64,000 bases of DNA. Source: Paguma larvata (taxonomy: Eukaryota > Chordata > Mammalia > Carnivora > Viverridae). Positions 1 to 21,084 of this stretch are shown piece after piece. The notes under the pieces are model-generated. The model was given only the letters and a program-made list of their open reading frames with translations. It was not told where the DNA came from and did no database searches. How positions within the stretch are numbered: the stretch's first letter is position 1; each line of letters starts with the position of its first letter. The stretch is taken from positions 127,060,739-127,124,738 of the forward strand of contig CM057825.1 in assembly GCA_030068075.1 (NCBI GenBank). The letters are read 5' to 3'. A program made the translations under genes and the position numbers.

Positions 1-182
1 TATTTTTCTGACATGCATTAATACAATTTAAGTATCTGTTTGCCAGCTAAACTTATCAAGAACCTCTCAAGTTTTTTTATGTAGCTTTTCATAGGACATT
101 GGCTTAATTCTTCCCACTCATGTGAGTACCTGTTGTATTGCAGGCAGTTAGTATAGGTCAGTGACAAAGAAAGTAGAGAACT

Positions 183-346
183 GGGGTGCCTGAGTGGCTC
201 ACTTGTTTGAGTGTCCAGCTTGGGCTCAGGTCATGATCTCACGGTCTGGGAGTTTGAGTCCCACATCAGGCTCTGTGCTGGCAGCTCAGAGCCTGGAGCC
301 TGCTTCGGATTCTATGTCTCTTTCTCACTCTGCCCCTTCCCCACTC

Positions 347-378
<32 letters not shown>

Positions 379-412
379 CTTCACCCCCCTCCTTCACCCC
401 CCCCTTAAAAAA
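183..412 (+). mobile_element. Felid tRNA-Lys SINE (SINEC_Fc type)
   Basis: Full-length copy with a CT repeat (351-379) and short A tail, flanked by the 9-bp duplication TAGAGAACT (174-182 and 413-421). In ZP2 intron 14. Confidence 0.9.
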
Positions 413-1027
413 TAGAGAACTACTGCTATTTTATCTCTAATGATAGCAGAGGTTGATAACTATAGATAAAATCTTATGTTAGGTGGGCTATATGTAATCC
501 TGGAGCGGGAATGCACCTGGAGTTTAAGAGCTTAGCAATCTATTACAAGGGCTTCAAGGAAGGTAATGTGCAGTTTCTATACAGATGAAGACCCCTGAGG
601 ACAGAGCTGGGAGGACAACCACCAATTCACATGTGTGTGTTGTCACAGCTTCAGAGCATTATGGCTGGAGTGAGATAGGCATTCAAATCCCACATTACTA
701 TTTAAGCAGCAAGCTTGGGTTTTATCATGAAGTAAGGTGACTAGTGTCTTTTCATATAGTGAGGAGGTTCAACTAAGCGTGTGCAGTACATAGCACCTTG
801 CTTGGAACATGGTAGAATAGGAACTGGTGGTCTATTCTCTCCTGATCAAGAGGATTAGAGCCTGGCATCCTTGAGGAGGAGCTGTTCTTTTAGATTCATG
901 GGTAAGAGTAAAGTATGTCATCCTATTGGACCAGTGACTCGTTAATAATGAACACAAAAATCAACTCTTTTGTGACCTAGTGCTCCTCTGAAACCCTCGA
1001 GAGTTCTATCTTCTCACTGGCAATTTT

Positions 1028-1125
1028 TAAACGTTTTATTTAAGTAATGTCTACACCAAACATGGGGCTCAAACTCAACCCCGAGATCAAAAGTCACATG
1101 CTATACTGAGCCAGCCAGGAGACCC
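1028..1125 (-). mobile_element. Old tRNA-type carnivore SINE fragment
   Basis: Reverse-oriented degenerate head and body (tttatttaagtaatgtct to gagccagccaggagaccc). Confidence 0.6.
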
Positions 1126-1176
1126 TTCATTGGCATTTTTGATTAGCTGAGCTACCTCATGTGTAGAGAATACCTA

Positions 1177-9869
<8,693 letters not shown>

Positions 9870-9919
9870 GGCAAAAGGTATCACCAAATCAACCAGAGAG
9901 AAGGATGGGATGCTTCGTG

Positions 9920-9930
9920 CTTTTTTATAG
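9920..9930 (-). promoter_or_regulatory. ZP2: ZP2 TATA box
   Basis: On the minus strand this reads CTATAAAAAAG, 51 bp before the ZP2 start codon. With the usual 25-30 bp to the transcription start, the 5' UTR would be about 20-30 nt, which fits the very short leader known for mammalian ZP2. Confidence 0.75.
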
Positions 9931-9970
9931 CAGAAAATAGGACATGACCCCGCCCTCTCCCCATTGAAGA

Positions 9971-10000
9971 CACCTGAGTCTTCTCCAGCTTTCTCACCTG
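9971..10000 (-). promoter_or_regulatory. ZP2: Paired E-boxes of the ZP2 promoter
   Basis: Two identical CACCTGAG motifs (E-box CANNTG at 9971-9976 and 9995-10000) lie 24 bp apart, about 40 and 65 bp upstream of the TATA box. Zona genes are known to be driven by the oocyte factor FIGLA through E-boxes; that these two are its sites is inference. A GC-rich stretch (GAGGGCGGGG on the minus strand) lies between them and the TATA box. Confidence 0.5.
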
Positions 10001-11403
10001 AGAGGAGGAATTTGAGACAGAATAGACTTTCTGGAAGGCCTGAAGGAAGCCTAATTCTGCCCTTCCTGACATTTGCCTTTGGGTTATTCTACCAGCTTCT
10101 CTGTGAGCCAGCCATGAAACCAGAGGTCACTAAAATATGCTCCAGGTAAATGAATTGATGTTTTTCTCCAAACACTGGGAAAAATTAGTATCTTCTGGGA
10201 AAAATACCAGTGTAGAGTGAAATACAGGTGGTGGGTGTTATTGAAGAAAGAACATCTCTTGTTCATACCATCTTTAAGTAACAAACCTTTCCTTTAAGTA
10301 ACCCCTAGTTTTCCGGCTGTTACAGACGTTACCCTGGCAATGTGCATGAAGTACCTTTCCAAAAAATGATGATATATTATTTCCCTACAAGTATAAAAAT
10401 TTAAGTTTACTGCAAAAAATCCAGATAATTACATAAGGATATAGAGAAAAGGAAAAAGTCACCTGTAATCTTGCCACTGCTAATATTTAGATATATAACT
10501 TTATGGGCTTTTTGCACAAACACCACACACAAAAACCAACAACCTGGGATCAAAGCTTAAGTAATGTTTTGTAACCCACTTTGACTACTTTACATGACAT
10601 GGGCATTTTATATATCAAACATAAAGATCTCCATTACCATTTTTAAGATTGCATAGTATTCGATGTTTAGATGAATCAGTGTTTAACTGTTCCTAATGAT
10701 GGACATTACAAAGACTTCTAATTTTTCATTATCATAAACCATAATATGATGGACATTCTTGTATATTTGCCTGGCTAACCAGGGAAGTAGAAATTATGGG
10801 TCAAAGACAGTAGTGTTCTAAATAATAATGTCATACTGTATACCAATTGGGAGTTTACACATGAGGAAATTGAGGCAAAGCAACTTGCCCAGCCTATTGA
10901 CAACTGAGTGTCAGAGACATGTTGAGGACTCAGATTTTCTAAGGCCCAATCAACATATATTTTCAATTTGAGACACCTAGATTTCTGCAGCCATGTTCAA
11001 ATTCTTTGCAAGCGGTGGGGTGACACTTGCAATTATTGGTTTATGGTGTTGTCTTTGTGGCGTAACTTGAGGGATAATGTCCACTCCCTGTTACAGGTGT
11101 CCAAAGGACCATTGTAGGTTATAGCAGTGTTTCCCCAACTTCCTTGGTCAAAGGATTACATGGGGCTCTCATTAACAGCACACATTCCTGGCTCTCACCC
11201 AAAAGCTGCTGAATTGGGCTCTCCAGGGGAGGGTTCTGAGTCAATGAACTATTTAACAAGCACCACAGGTGAAAATTATGCGGAAAATTTGGCACATACT
11301 TGGAGGGAGGGAGGCAAGAAAATGAGTGATTGTTAGCAGTCAACTTCTTCAATGGGAATTAACCCATTATGTTATATGGAATTGAGGAGAGGGAACAAAA
11401 GCC
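10001..11403. other. Intergenic, ZP2 to ANKS4B
   Basis: No gene seen. Positions about 10370-10850 look like a degenerate L1M-type piece (tgcatagtattcgatgttta); the rest is unassigned. Confidence 0.5.
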
Positions 11404-11827
11404 AGGATAAGAATGGATAAAGAAGTTATGGTACTTATATACAATGGACTACTACGTGGCAATGAGAAAAAATAAAAATCTGGCCATGTGTAGCCAGATG
11501 GATGGAACTGGAGGGTATTATGTTAAGTGAAATAAGTCAGTCAGAAAAAGACAGATACCATATGTTTCTACGAATAGGTGGACTTTGTGAGACTAAGCAA
11601 AAACCAGGGGGAGGGGAAGAGGGGAAAGGAAAAAAAGACACAGAGAGGGAGGGAGAGAAAACATAAAAGACTCTCAAAGACTAAGAAAAAAACTGAGGGT
11701 AAGGGGGATGAGGGAGGGGGGAGAGGGGGTGATGGGCATTAAAAAGGGCACATGTTGGGATGAACACTGGGTGTTATATGTAAACCAATTTGAAAATAAA
11801 CTGTTATAAAATTAAAAAAAAAAAAAA
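11404..11827 (+). mobile_element. L1 3' end, 5'-truncated
   Basis: End of ORF2 (ggataaagaagttatggtac, aagtgaaataagtcagtcag), G-rich 3' UTR and A tail, typical of carnivore L1. No intact reading frame. Confidence 0.85.
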
Positions 11828-12480
11828 GAAGGTTTCTGGGAGTAGAGACAGTGAGAAGATTTAGATTCTGAGCAGAGGCATGGTAGCAATAGTTACTCCT
11901 TTCCTCTGAAGCATATTTTCCAGAAAGCGACAACTTTTCTGCAAATGTGAAGGTAATTTATACCATGATTGTTAAGACTATGATGGCAACGAGGTAGAGG
12001 ATGCAGTATTGAACCAAGATTCAGAGACTGATGTGTCCCTCCACTTTCCCAGGCCCCACCCCTGCCTCGCTTCCCCACCAATAGTGTGCCTTTTTTCCAA
12101 AGTAGAAGGTCTTGCCTTGGAAAGGAGAGTTCTGACCCAGCCCCAAATCGGGGGTTTTGGGAGACTAAAGGGCAGCATAAAAGCCCCTGAGCAGGAGGCA
12201 TAGAGAGAAGGAGGACCACTGTGTGAACAGGTGAGGGTGGTGAGCATACCAGAGACTAATTTCTTTAGCACTCTTTGTGCTAATGACTACAAGGTATTCC
12301 CCCTCCTCTCTGAATAGCTTTCTACCTGAGGGTCTTGAGGTCACTTCTCACTTGCTTATCACCAGGCATTTCTTGAAGGGAGTTTTAGGTTGTTATCCAT
12401 AACAAGGCAGTGTTGTTGCCTCATCTGGGAAGGTGCCCTCCTTCTGAAATGCAGTTTTTATAAACAACAGTTTACAGTTC

Positions 12481-12675
12481 TTTTTTTTTTTTTTTATGTT
12501 TACTTATTTATTTTGAGAGGAGGGGAAAGGAGGGGCAGAGAGAGAATCCCAAGCAGGCTCTGCACTGCCAGCATGGACCTTGATGTGGGGCTTAATCCCA
12601 AAACCTATGAGACCATGACCTGAGCCAAAAATCAAGAGTTGGATGCTTAACCGACTGAGCCACCCAGGCACCCCG
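12481..12675 (-). mobile_element. Felid tRNA-Lys SINE
   Basis: Poly-T at the left and gccacccaggcacccc at the right end. Confidence 0.88.
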
Positions 12676-12999
12676 ACAGTTGACAATTCTTAAATTCCAA
12701 GCTTGCTTGCTGTCTTATTTTCCACAATATAAACATATTAAAAGACAACCTAAATGTCATCATCAGGAGATGGTTAGGTAACTATGAATATCTTCAGATC
12801 CTAAAATGAATCTGGATTCAGGTGGATCTATGGATGCTGATATTAAAGATGGCCACAATAAAATCGGAGTTTTGGAGTTGTATAATTCATGTTTTTATGT
12901 TTTACTTAAAAAGAGGAAAAAACCTCTGTGTGTGTCTATACATATCTGTGTCTGTGCATGGGTATATAAATGTGTATTTCCATTAAAAGTACAGGAAGG

Positions 13000-13190
13000 A
13001 TAGGGTGCCTGAGTGGCTCATTTGGTTGAGTATCCAACCCTTGATTTGGACTCAGGTCATGATCTCGGGGTCATGGGCTCAAGCCCTGCATCAGGCTCCT
13101 CGCTGAGCATGGAATCTGCTTAAGATTTTCTCTCTCTCCCTCTGCCCTTCTCCCCTGCTCCTGTGCACACTCTTTCTCTTATGGAAAAGA
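13000..13190 (+). mobile_element. Felid tRNA-Lys SINE, older
   Basis: agggtgcctgagtggctcat head, CT-rich stretch and a decayed A tail. Confidence 0.8.
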
Positions 13191-13759
13191 AAGTCCAGGA
13201 GGTATTTCCAGAGAGCTAACTGTGTTACCCAGGGGAGGAGACCATGCAGGTATGCAGGCAGTCTAGCCCAGTCCAGCTATGCTGGCCATTTACAACAGTT
13301 GTTGGTTCTGGTTTGTTTGTGCTCTTGTTATACTACTGGTTATAAATATATGTATGACATCATCCATAGGAATATGGAGGTGGGGAACTCCTGTTTTACT
13401 GACTCTATTTTTTTCTGTATTAATTGAATTGTGTTGGTGACAAAATAACCAATTAAAATAATTTTAAAGTGCTAACAGAGGTAACAGCAAATCTAAGTGG
13501 TGTTTAAGTGATCAATAAAAGCTATAGGATCAAAGGCCCTTGGGTTCAAACTTCATGGTATAAAGGTATAACACCCAAGTGAGTGGATTTGGTGCATGAA
13601 GCTTCCAAAGTCCATCTCCCTATTGTAAAATGAAGAAACTACACATGAGAGGCTTAGTAACTTGCTCAAGATCTTATAGAAAGTTAGCAGCAGAGGTCCA
13701 GTGAGGAATCAGGTCCTGATGTCCATTCCCGAGCTCTTTCTAATTCATTATGATTCTCT

Positions 13760-13767
13760 CCCTCCCT

Positions 13768-13805
<38 letters not shown>
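13760..13805. repeat. (CT)n / CCCT microsatellite
   Basis: CCCT units followed by a CT run, not part of a SINE. Confidence 0.85.
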
Positions 13806-13814
<9 letters not shown>

Positions 13815-14594
13815 CGTATGAGGGGGTGTTTTAAAACTCCATTCTTCTCTTGTAGTCAGTTAGCTTTAGAAGTACAAGATGGCATTAATTAGAATTTAAC
13901 AGTATAAGATAAATAAGAAATATAGAAACTTCTACCAGCTATGCTAATATAGATTAAAATAGCTTTCAAATGTCAAATATGAATTTAACTTGAGAAAATA
14001 AGATAGGTTATGTCAATGAGAATGTTTTTTAACATCATATGGTAATTCCTTTAACAGTATAACTCTACAATGTTAATATCATTTTCCCCTTTGGATCTTT
14101 AGACAGATCCAAGTTGAATAAGCCTCCTGATAGTCATGGGCTCAGAAAGAACTAGAACAAAGGCACACAGGCTTCATTGACCTTCATTGACCTGTAAATA
14201 TAAAGATAGGACAGCTTAGGTAAATGGATGACAGAGAAAGCTCAGAAGTTCTAAATAAAAACCCATTTATATACAAGTATTAATACTAATTACTCCATAG
14301 CTAGTAACGAGGGCAGTGGTTACCACAAATAGAGAAAAGGTTTCCTTTGCAATGCAGCATATTACTTTTAGTTTATAGCATATATGTTAAATATTAAAGT
14401 ACTGAAGCTTATGTGAAGATTTGTTGGAAGTCACAATCTTCCACCCCTCCCTGTATTCCCACCCCTTGCAGTGTGCTTTGAGGTCAGCTTGTTCCTATGT
14501 CTTCACTTCCCCCTTGAGTCTGGCTGGTTTGGCCAATAGAATGTGGCTATGAACAGTGCCAGTTCTGAGCCCAGCTCTTGAGAGGCCTTGAATT

Positions 14595-14935
14595 TAGAGA
14601 TAGACCCTCTACCTTAACTTAAAATGAGATCATTAGGGTGGACCTAATGCAGTGTGCAATATGCTTGGTGTCCTTAAGAGAAGAGGAAATTTGGACAGAG
14701 ACATATACAGAGAGAAGACAATATGAAGACACAGAAGAAGATGGCCATCTGTAAACCAAGGAGAGAGGCCCCAGTAGAGTTAGTTCCTCCCTTCATAACC
14801 CTCAGAAGGAACCAACCCTGCTGACACTTTGATCTTGGACTTCTGACTTCCAAAACTGTAAGAAAAAAATTCTGCTGATTAAGCTACCCAGTTTGAGGTA
14901 CTTTTTTGTGGCAGCCCTAGAAGACAAATACACAT
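14595..14935 (+). mobile_element. MLT1-type LTR remnant (ERVL-MaLR)
   Basis: The end resembles MLT1 LTRs (gatcttggacttctgacttc, gtggcagccctagaagacaa). Ancient, no coding capacity. Confidence 0.6.
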
Positions 14936-15127
14936 TCTCAGATTGAAATACAACTCTGTGTGAAGATAAAATATATACTCTTTTTACTCTACCATGATAA
15001 GGGATAGGACCAAACAAAAAAATAAACCCCCAAAACCAAACAAAACAAAACAAAAAGCCGGGTCCTCGTTGTTACTGAGGGAAAAAATGCAAAGGAAAGA
15101 GAAGGTTTAAGAAAATGCAGTAATTAT

Positions 15128-15340
15128 GGGGCACCTGGGTGGCTCAGTCGGTTAGGCATCCGACTTCAGCTCAGATCATGATCTCACGGCTTGTGGGTTC
15201 GAGCCCCACGTCGGACTCTGTGTGCACAGCTCAGAGCCTGGAGCCTGCTTCGGATTCTGTCTCCCTCTCTCTCTGCTCCTCCCCCACTCATGCTCTATCT
15301 CTCAGAAATAAACATTAACAAATATATTTAAAAAAAAAAA
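15128..15340 (+). mobile_element. Young felid tRNA-Lys SINE
   Basis: Complete copy with a perfect 19-bp target duplication, aagaaaatgcagtaattat (15109-15127 and 15341-15359), and a pure A tail. Confidence 0.95.
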
Positions 15341-15379
15341 AAGAAAATGCAGTAATTATACATTTATGATTGACCTAAA

Positions 15380-18300
15380 GAAGGGAGAGAGTTCCTTCCT
15401 TTCTACTAGTAGTACTACTACTTCAGCTCAACTTCTGCTTCTACTTCCAGTGGGACTACTACTAATTTACATTCATTGAGTACTGACTACACACCACACA
15501 CTGTGTGAAGTAACTAATTACTTGCAACAACCCTGTGAATAATATTACTTGCAGTAACTCTGTGGGGTGTTCTCTTCATTTTACTGGTAAGAAAATTGAA
15601 GCTCAGAAGTTACCTGCCCAAATTAATGGCGGCAACTAATTTCTGGGTTAATGTCTAATAGTTAAGAATCTGTGATCTTAACTATTACCGTACTAGGGCT
15701 TTGTTTCAGCCCAATGCATGGTGTTCACAGTTGCATGGTTTCCAGTCCAATTATCAGCTTTAAAGTGTCGAATGGTTTTGATGGTATTTGATGATCTGCT
15801 AACAGGTACTATCACATCCCTCCCTTGTGGTAAATTCTGCCATCTTGAAACAAAATGGCAGCTAATACAGGTTTTTTAGTGATCGTTGTTCTTACAACTT
15901 TTATAAGAATTTAAGCTTTTAGTGAGGACTTAGTCATATGATTGTATTGACTGAAACCTTCAGTTCACAGAGCCAATAATAAGTAGAAAGGAGAAAGGGC
16001 AAAAGAAAAAGGAAATTTGTCTAGCTAACAAAGCCAGTTGATTCAAGGGTAGAATTTAAATTCATAGCCCCTGCTTAGACTATCCAGTATTCACATTTTA
16101 AAGAATTTGTTTTTGGAAACCTTTATAAAACTCTCCACTGTTACAATGTAATGCCATCTGGGATTTAGCATTTATAAAATGTGCAGTTAAGAGATGCCAA
16201 GAGATTCTTCATGCAAACCAGATGGTACAATAACAGCTCTGTCTGTGTTTCTGGCAGAAAAATAGGGCTTTGAATGGCTTGAAACTTATGTGAATAAATT
16301 AAGCCCAATCAATACTTCAGGGACATTATAATTTCAATAGTCAACTTACCCACCTAAATATTTTCATAAATGTTTTCATTTGGAGAAGAAAAAAAACAAA
16401 AGGGCATACAGTGGTTCCTTTCATTGCCTCATGTTTGTATTTAACAATGTTTCTAAGAAAAACAACACCAGTGACCTTCAATGTGGGAAAGAAAGTTTCT
16501 CTGTATTTTGAGTGATATATGTGTTTAAATGAGAAGAAGTGTTGTTGAATTTCTTTTGAAGAGGAAAAATCCACATCAAATAGGTTGAAGGGTTTTGTTG
16601 CTGTGCTCAAGAGGAAAAAGTACATAAAAACCAAGTGACATTTTCTGAATAAAGGACTTAAAAATGTCTTTACCTCAAAAGGTATGTTTCTCATAAATCC
16701 ACGTCCAGCACATATAGTAGTGTGTTAATGACCCCTCTTCTGTCCTTGCTTACTTCCTATAAGTTTTCCGTGAAACAACAGGACTTCTGTAATCCCTTTT
16801 AATTTTTTTCACTTTCTTTAATCCTTTTATTTTCATTAAAATTCATAATAAGATGCTCATTAGATGAAGCAATCTTGTTAAAAGCAAACGTTCTGCTTAG
16901 ATCTTTTCTTTTTCCTTATTAGGTAAAAATGCACTTCCCTACCATACAAGTGAATTTCCTCTGTAATTAGGGGTGAATAGCTTTGGAGAACAAATACAGG
17001 CTGCTTTTGAAAACCAGATCTCTTGGGTTTAGGGGGCAATCTCATTAATAAAAATATGTGTTTCTGGGCTGCACATTGAACTTCTTTCCCAATTAGGAGT
17101 GAATGGTTTTTCAGAACAAGGAAGAAGTTGGGTTTCCACTTTGCTGGCCTTGGTTTTTCTTGGGGATAGACTGGAGGTATCAACTGCCACTAATCTTTGT
17201 TACTTCCATCTCTCTCCCTGGGAAAGGAACACACAGGACTCTGTCTTATAGACAGGTTAGAGTCCTAGGTAAATTTTCCATCCAAGGACTACTTCCTCTC
17301 AGCCAGCATTGGACTCCATGGTAGTTGGGACAGTTGTTTACAATATCAAGCTGCTAGGTAACTACACTGTGGCAAGAGAGGCTGCAAAGTTATAAAGACA
17401 GCAATGAAGCGTGGACAATGCCATTGCTTTGTGGGGAGGAAGAGACCCTTTAGGGGGAGAATCTCTCTAAATGTTGCCCTTGGGGTGCCAATTAACCCTG
17501 TTTTCTCTGGGTCATTGGCAAGAAGAAGTGATCTTTGGGTCTAAGGGCCTCTCAAAGTGAAATGTTTAAATGCTTGGAGTGTCAGGTAATAAATGAGTTT
17601 TTAAGAAAACAAAGGAGGAAATAAAGCCTACCCACTCTGAACCTAAGTGGTAGCCAGAGGGACATAGAGGTCACTAGCAAGAGTTTCTAAAGTTATTCTA
17701 ATATTGCAGGAGTTTAGGGAGGTGGGGGCAGGAGGTGTTGCTTACAACAGCAAGCTGATGAACACCTGACTTGCTCTGGAGAAGGTCATGGACATTTAAA
17801 TCTGACCCTTACAGTCTGTCCACCAGTGTGTAGGGAAGATATTCTTTTCTGACCTTCAAAGAGTCCAATGGCATACTGTTGGAACAGATTCAAAAATCTT
17901 ATTTCCACAAGGCCAATACTGCCAAAACATACAGTAAAAAGCCACAACTGCTCCACAATTATCTAGACTCCTCATGAGCAGTTAGTGTCTAAATCATATG
18001 CAAATCTGTTTTAGTTATTTTCATTAATCTCTGCCCTCACTATCTCCTACCAATTGTACTTCCTTTGTACTTTGAGAAGTACCATAGGAAATAAGAACAA
18101 AAAACGATTACTAAAATTTAGAGTTCTATCTCTCTGCACTCTTAGCCACAATCATATGGTTTCTTGGCTTATTTCAGTTTGTAAAACCATACTTCACAGT
18201 TTGTAGGGAAATTTATCTCATTTCATCTTTACTACTATAAGTTTAGATGATGATATGATCATGAGCAATATCCCCCAGTTTTATTCACAAAGAAATGGAA

Positions 18301-18680
18301 ACTCAAAAAGGTGCAGTAAGTTCTTCCAGATCATACGGACTTCAGGTCTTCTAGGTCCAGATTCAACCCTCTTTGCCAACCTCCTCTTGAGGGAATGGAG
18401 TAAGGAGGATCTTCAAGTTCAGGATTTGTTTCTGCTTCACCTCCCCTTCCCAACACACTCTTCTTTTGAGGGAGAGGTTTTCCCAAGGAAATACCAAAGG
18501 GTGCCAAGATATTTAAACATCATTTGAAAATATTAAAACAAACAAACAGTTCAGGTGTCTTACCATTTCACAGGAGAGTTTAAGTCCAAGTCATAAGTAC
18601 TATTGGAGTTAAGACACTGTTCCTCCTCCTCCGTTTCTAACCCTTCTTCCTATCATGAATGACTGCTCTGTCCTCCTTTA
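15380..18680. other. Intergenic, no gene seen
   Basis: AT-rich DNA. A diverged direct repeat lies at about 16935-17140. A 117-codon minus-strand frame at 16341-16694 has no recognisable family. Confidence 0.5.
16935..17140. repeat. Diverged direct repeat, period about 128 bp
   Basis: attaggggtgaatagctttg near 16966 and attaggagtgaatggttttt near 17093, with similar flanks, suggest an old local tandem duplication. Confidence 0.5.
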
Positions 18681-18702
18681 TTTTTGCTTCCATCCTCATC
18701 TT

Positions 18703-18921
18703 TTTTTTTTAAATTTTTTTAATGTTTATTTATTTTTGAGAGACTGAGACAGAGCGTGAGCAGGGGAAGGGCAGAGAAAGAGGGAGACACAGAATCTGAA
18801 GCAGGCTCCAGGCTCTGAGCCGCCAGCACAGAGCCCGACGTGGGGCTCGAACTCACAGACGGTGAGATCATGACCTGAGCTGAAGTCGGCTGCTTAACCA
18901 CCTGAGCCACCCAGGCGCCCC
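18703..18921 (-). mobile_element. Felid tRNA-Lys SINE
   Basis: Reverse copy flanked by a 14-bp duplication with one mismatch (18689-18702 and 18922-18935). Confidence 0.93.
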
Positions 18922-19209
18922 TCCATCCTTATCTTTATCATTCTCCTCTCCCCATCGTTATTATCACGTTGTCATTATCATCATCTTCGTCTTATAGCAG
19001 ACTCCTTATTTGATTGGCACTTAGCTTTCTATAAGCTAATAACATAGCTTATAATTATATGCACTATAATTAATCTATCTTTGAGAGGCCCTCTCTCAGG
19101 TTATATATGATTTTCTATTTTAGAGTATATTAATGAATGTAATTGTGTCTAAATTAAAGTGGCTCATGCAAAAATTAGTTGTCCTCAAGGTATCCATAAT
19201 CACGTTTGA

Positions 19210-19296
19210 ATATTTCACTCTCTGCAGGCTTAAAAAAATTCTTTTTTCCCCCATATTTCACTCTCTGCAGGCTTAAAAAAAATTCTTTTTTCCCCC
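19210..19296. repeat. Near-perfect 43-bp tandem duplication
   Basis: Copies at 19210-19252 and 19253-19296 differ only by one A in an A run. Confidence 0.95.
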
Positions 19297-19929
19297 ATTA
19301 CAAATAAATAATGCTGCCCTCCAGGTGGCTTCTACAGCTTCTACTGGTTCTCATAGAAACCAGAAAAAGGAACAAACATTGACACTTGCTGCTAATTATT
19401 GTGAGAAACTTGCAGATGAAAAGCTTTGTACGTTCTCAAAGTTGACAGATAATTTATCTTGGAATAAAGGCTGAGACAAAAAGAGATAAGAAGAATTAAC
19501 AGTTATAGACTTTGAAAATAGATCTTCCTCACCTCAATTCCATGGACTATTATCCAAACATATTAAAGATTTTGTAACAATACGGGGAATATTTATGGTG
19601 GATTAAAGAGAGGAAAAGACAATGCAAAAATCATATGTTTTTGATGATAGAAACAATGTAAAATACATACCTAAAGAGAATATCTGTATAGTTTATCAGT
19701 CATATAGGGTAATGGGTTCTAATTTTATTGCTGTGTCTTCACAGGACATAGTCTGCGTGAAATCTATCATTTCACAGTTATTGGGTCCTGCACTGGTTCT
19801 ATTAGGTGGGCAATTTTAAAAATATTTCTGTGTACTTGAAACGTACATACATTTTCTATTGAGTATAGAGTAGTACATAGGATTGTTAAATCAAGCTATT
19901 AATAGTGTTCAAATTTTTTATATTTTTAC

Positions 19930-21075
19930 TAATATTTAGTCTGATATATATATATATATATAACATTAAGAGGGTGAATTAACATTATCACTATGTATAT
20001 GACAGTAAGAGGGTGAATTAAAATCTCCTCCTGTGATTGTGGATTTGTTCTTTCTCTTCCAGTTGTATTAATTTTTGTTTTTTTCTATTTGGGGGCTATG
20101 TTATTAGGTACATACAAGCTTAGGACTATCATATTTTGTTCATGAATTGTTCCTTTCACCATCTCTCTTTATCCCTGGTAATTTTTTTGGCTTAAATTAT
20201 ATTTTGTCTGATGTAAATATAGATATACCATTTTTTGTCAGTATTTTCTTGATAAAACATTTCCATTTTTTGCTTTCAATTTTTCTGCAATTTTATATTT
20301 TAGCTGTGTCTATTGTGAATAAGATATGGCTGAGTCTTCCAATTGGTGAATTTTGTCCATTTACATTTATTTTTATTACAGAGAGATTTAGACCATGTTT
20401 TTGGTCTTACGTTGCATTCTTTATTTACATTAACTTTTCCATGTTTTCCTCCTTTTATTAAGGTGGGAGTTTAAGTTATTGATTTGAGATATTTCTCTTT
20501 TTTAATACAGGCATTACAAACTGCTAATTTCTACCCCAAGCTCTGTTTTATTTGTTTTTTTAAATTTTTTATTTCTATATTGTTTATTCTCAAGTTAGTT
20601 AACATACAGTGTAGTCTTAGGGTAGAATCCAGTGATTCATCACTTACATATAATACCCAGTGCTCATCCCAACCAGTACTTAAGGCCCATCACCCATTTT
20701 CCCCACCCCTGACCACCATCAACCCTCAGTTTATTCTCTATATTTAAGAGTCTCTTGTGGATTGCCTTCCTCTCTGTTTTATCTTATTTTTCCTTCCTTT
20801 CTTCTATGATCATCTGTTAAGTTTTTCAAATTCCACATATAAGTGAAATCATGTGATATCTGTCTTTCTCTGACTGACTTCTTTCACTTAATACCCTCCA
20901 GTTCCATCCACACTGTTGCAAATGGCAAGATACTATTCTTTTTCATCTCTGATAGTATTCTATTGTATATATATACCACATCTTCTTGATCCATTCATCA
21001 GTTGATGGACATTTGGGCCAAACTCTGTTTTAAAATTTTGAGATGTTGTGTCTTCATTTTCATTCAGTTCAAAAT
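19930..21075 (-). mobile_element. Old L1 fragment (ORF2 region), split by a younger L1
   Basis: Reverse-oriented L1-like internal sequence (gtctgatgtaaatatagata). It is interrupted at 20551-21017. Confidence 0.55.
20551..21017 (-). mobile_element. Truncated carnivore L1, with target duplication
   Basis: Reverse L1 3' end (agttagttaacatacagtgt, gttgatggacatttggg). Flanked by a 15-bp duplication, ccaa[g/a]ctctgtttta (20536-20550 and 21018-21032). Confidence 0.85.
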
Positions 21076-21084
21076 AGATCTGAA

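Noticed and set aside
351..379. Regular short repeats suggesting an array
   Set aside because: CT runs in SINEs; no spacers or repeats like CRISPR, which would not be expected in a mammal.
14595..14935. Possible endogenous retrovirus with genes
   Set aside because: Only a solitary decayed LTR-like sequence is present, as at 32378-32748; no gag, pol or env frames nearby.
15128..15200. tRNA-like A and B boxes
   Set aside because: They belong to SINE heads, here and in the other copies. No cloverleaf with intact anticodon stem was seen, so these are not tRNA genes.
16341..16694. 117-codon frame on the minus strand
   Set aside because: No recognisable domain, no splice context and AT-rich content; a chance frame is likelier. 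Conservation in other carnivores would change this.
20147..20461. 104-codon hydrophobic frame
   Set aside because: It is the antisense of an old L1 ORF2 segment; the Phe/Ile-rich look comes from T-rich DNA.
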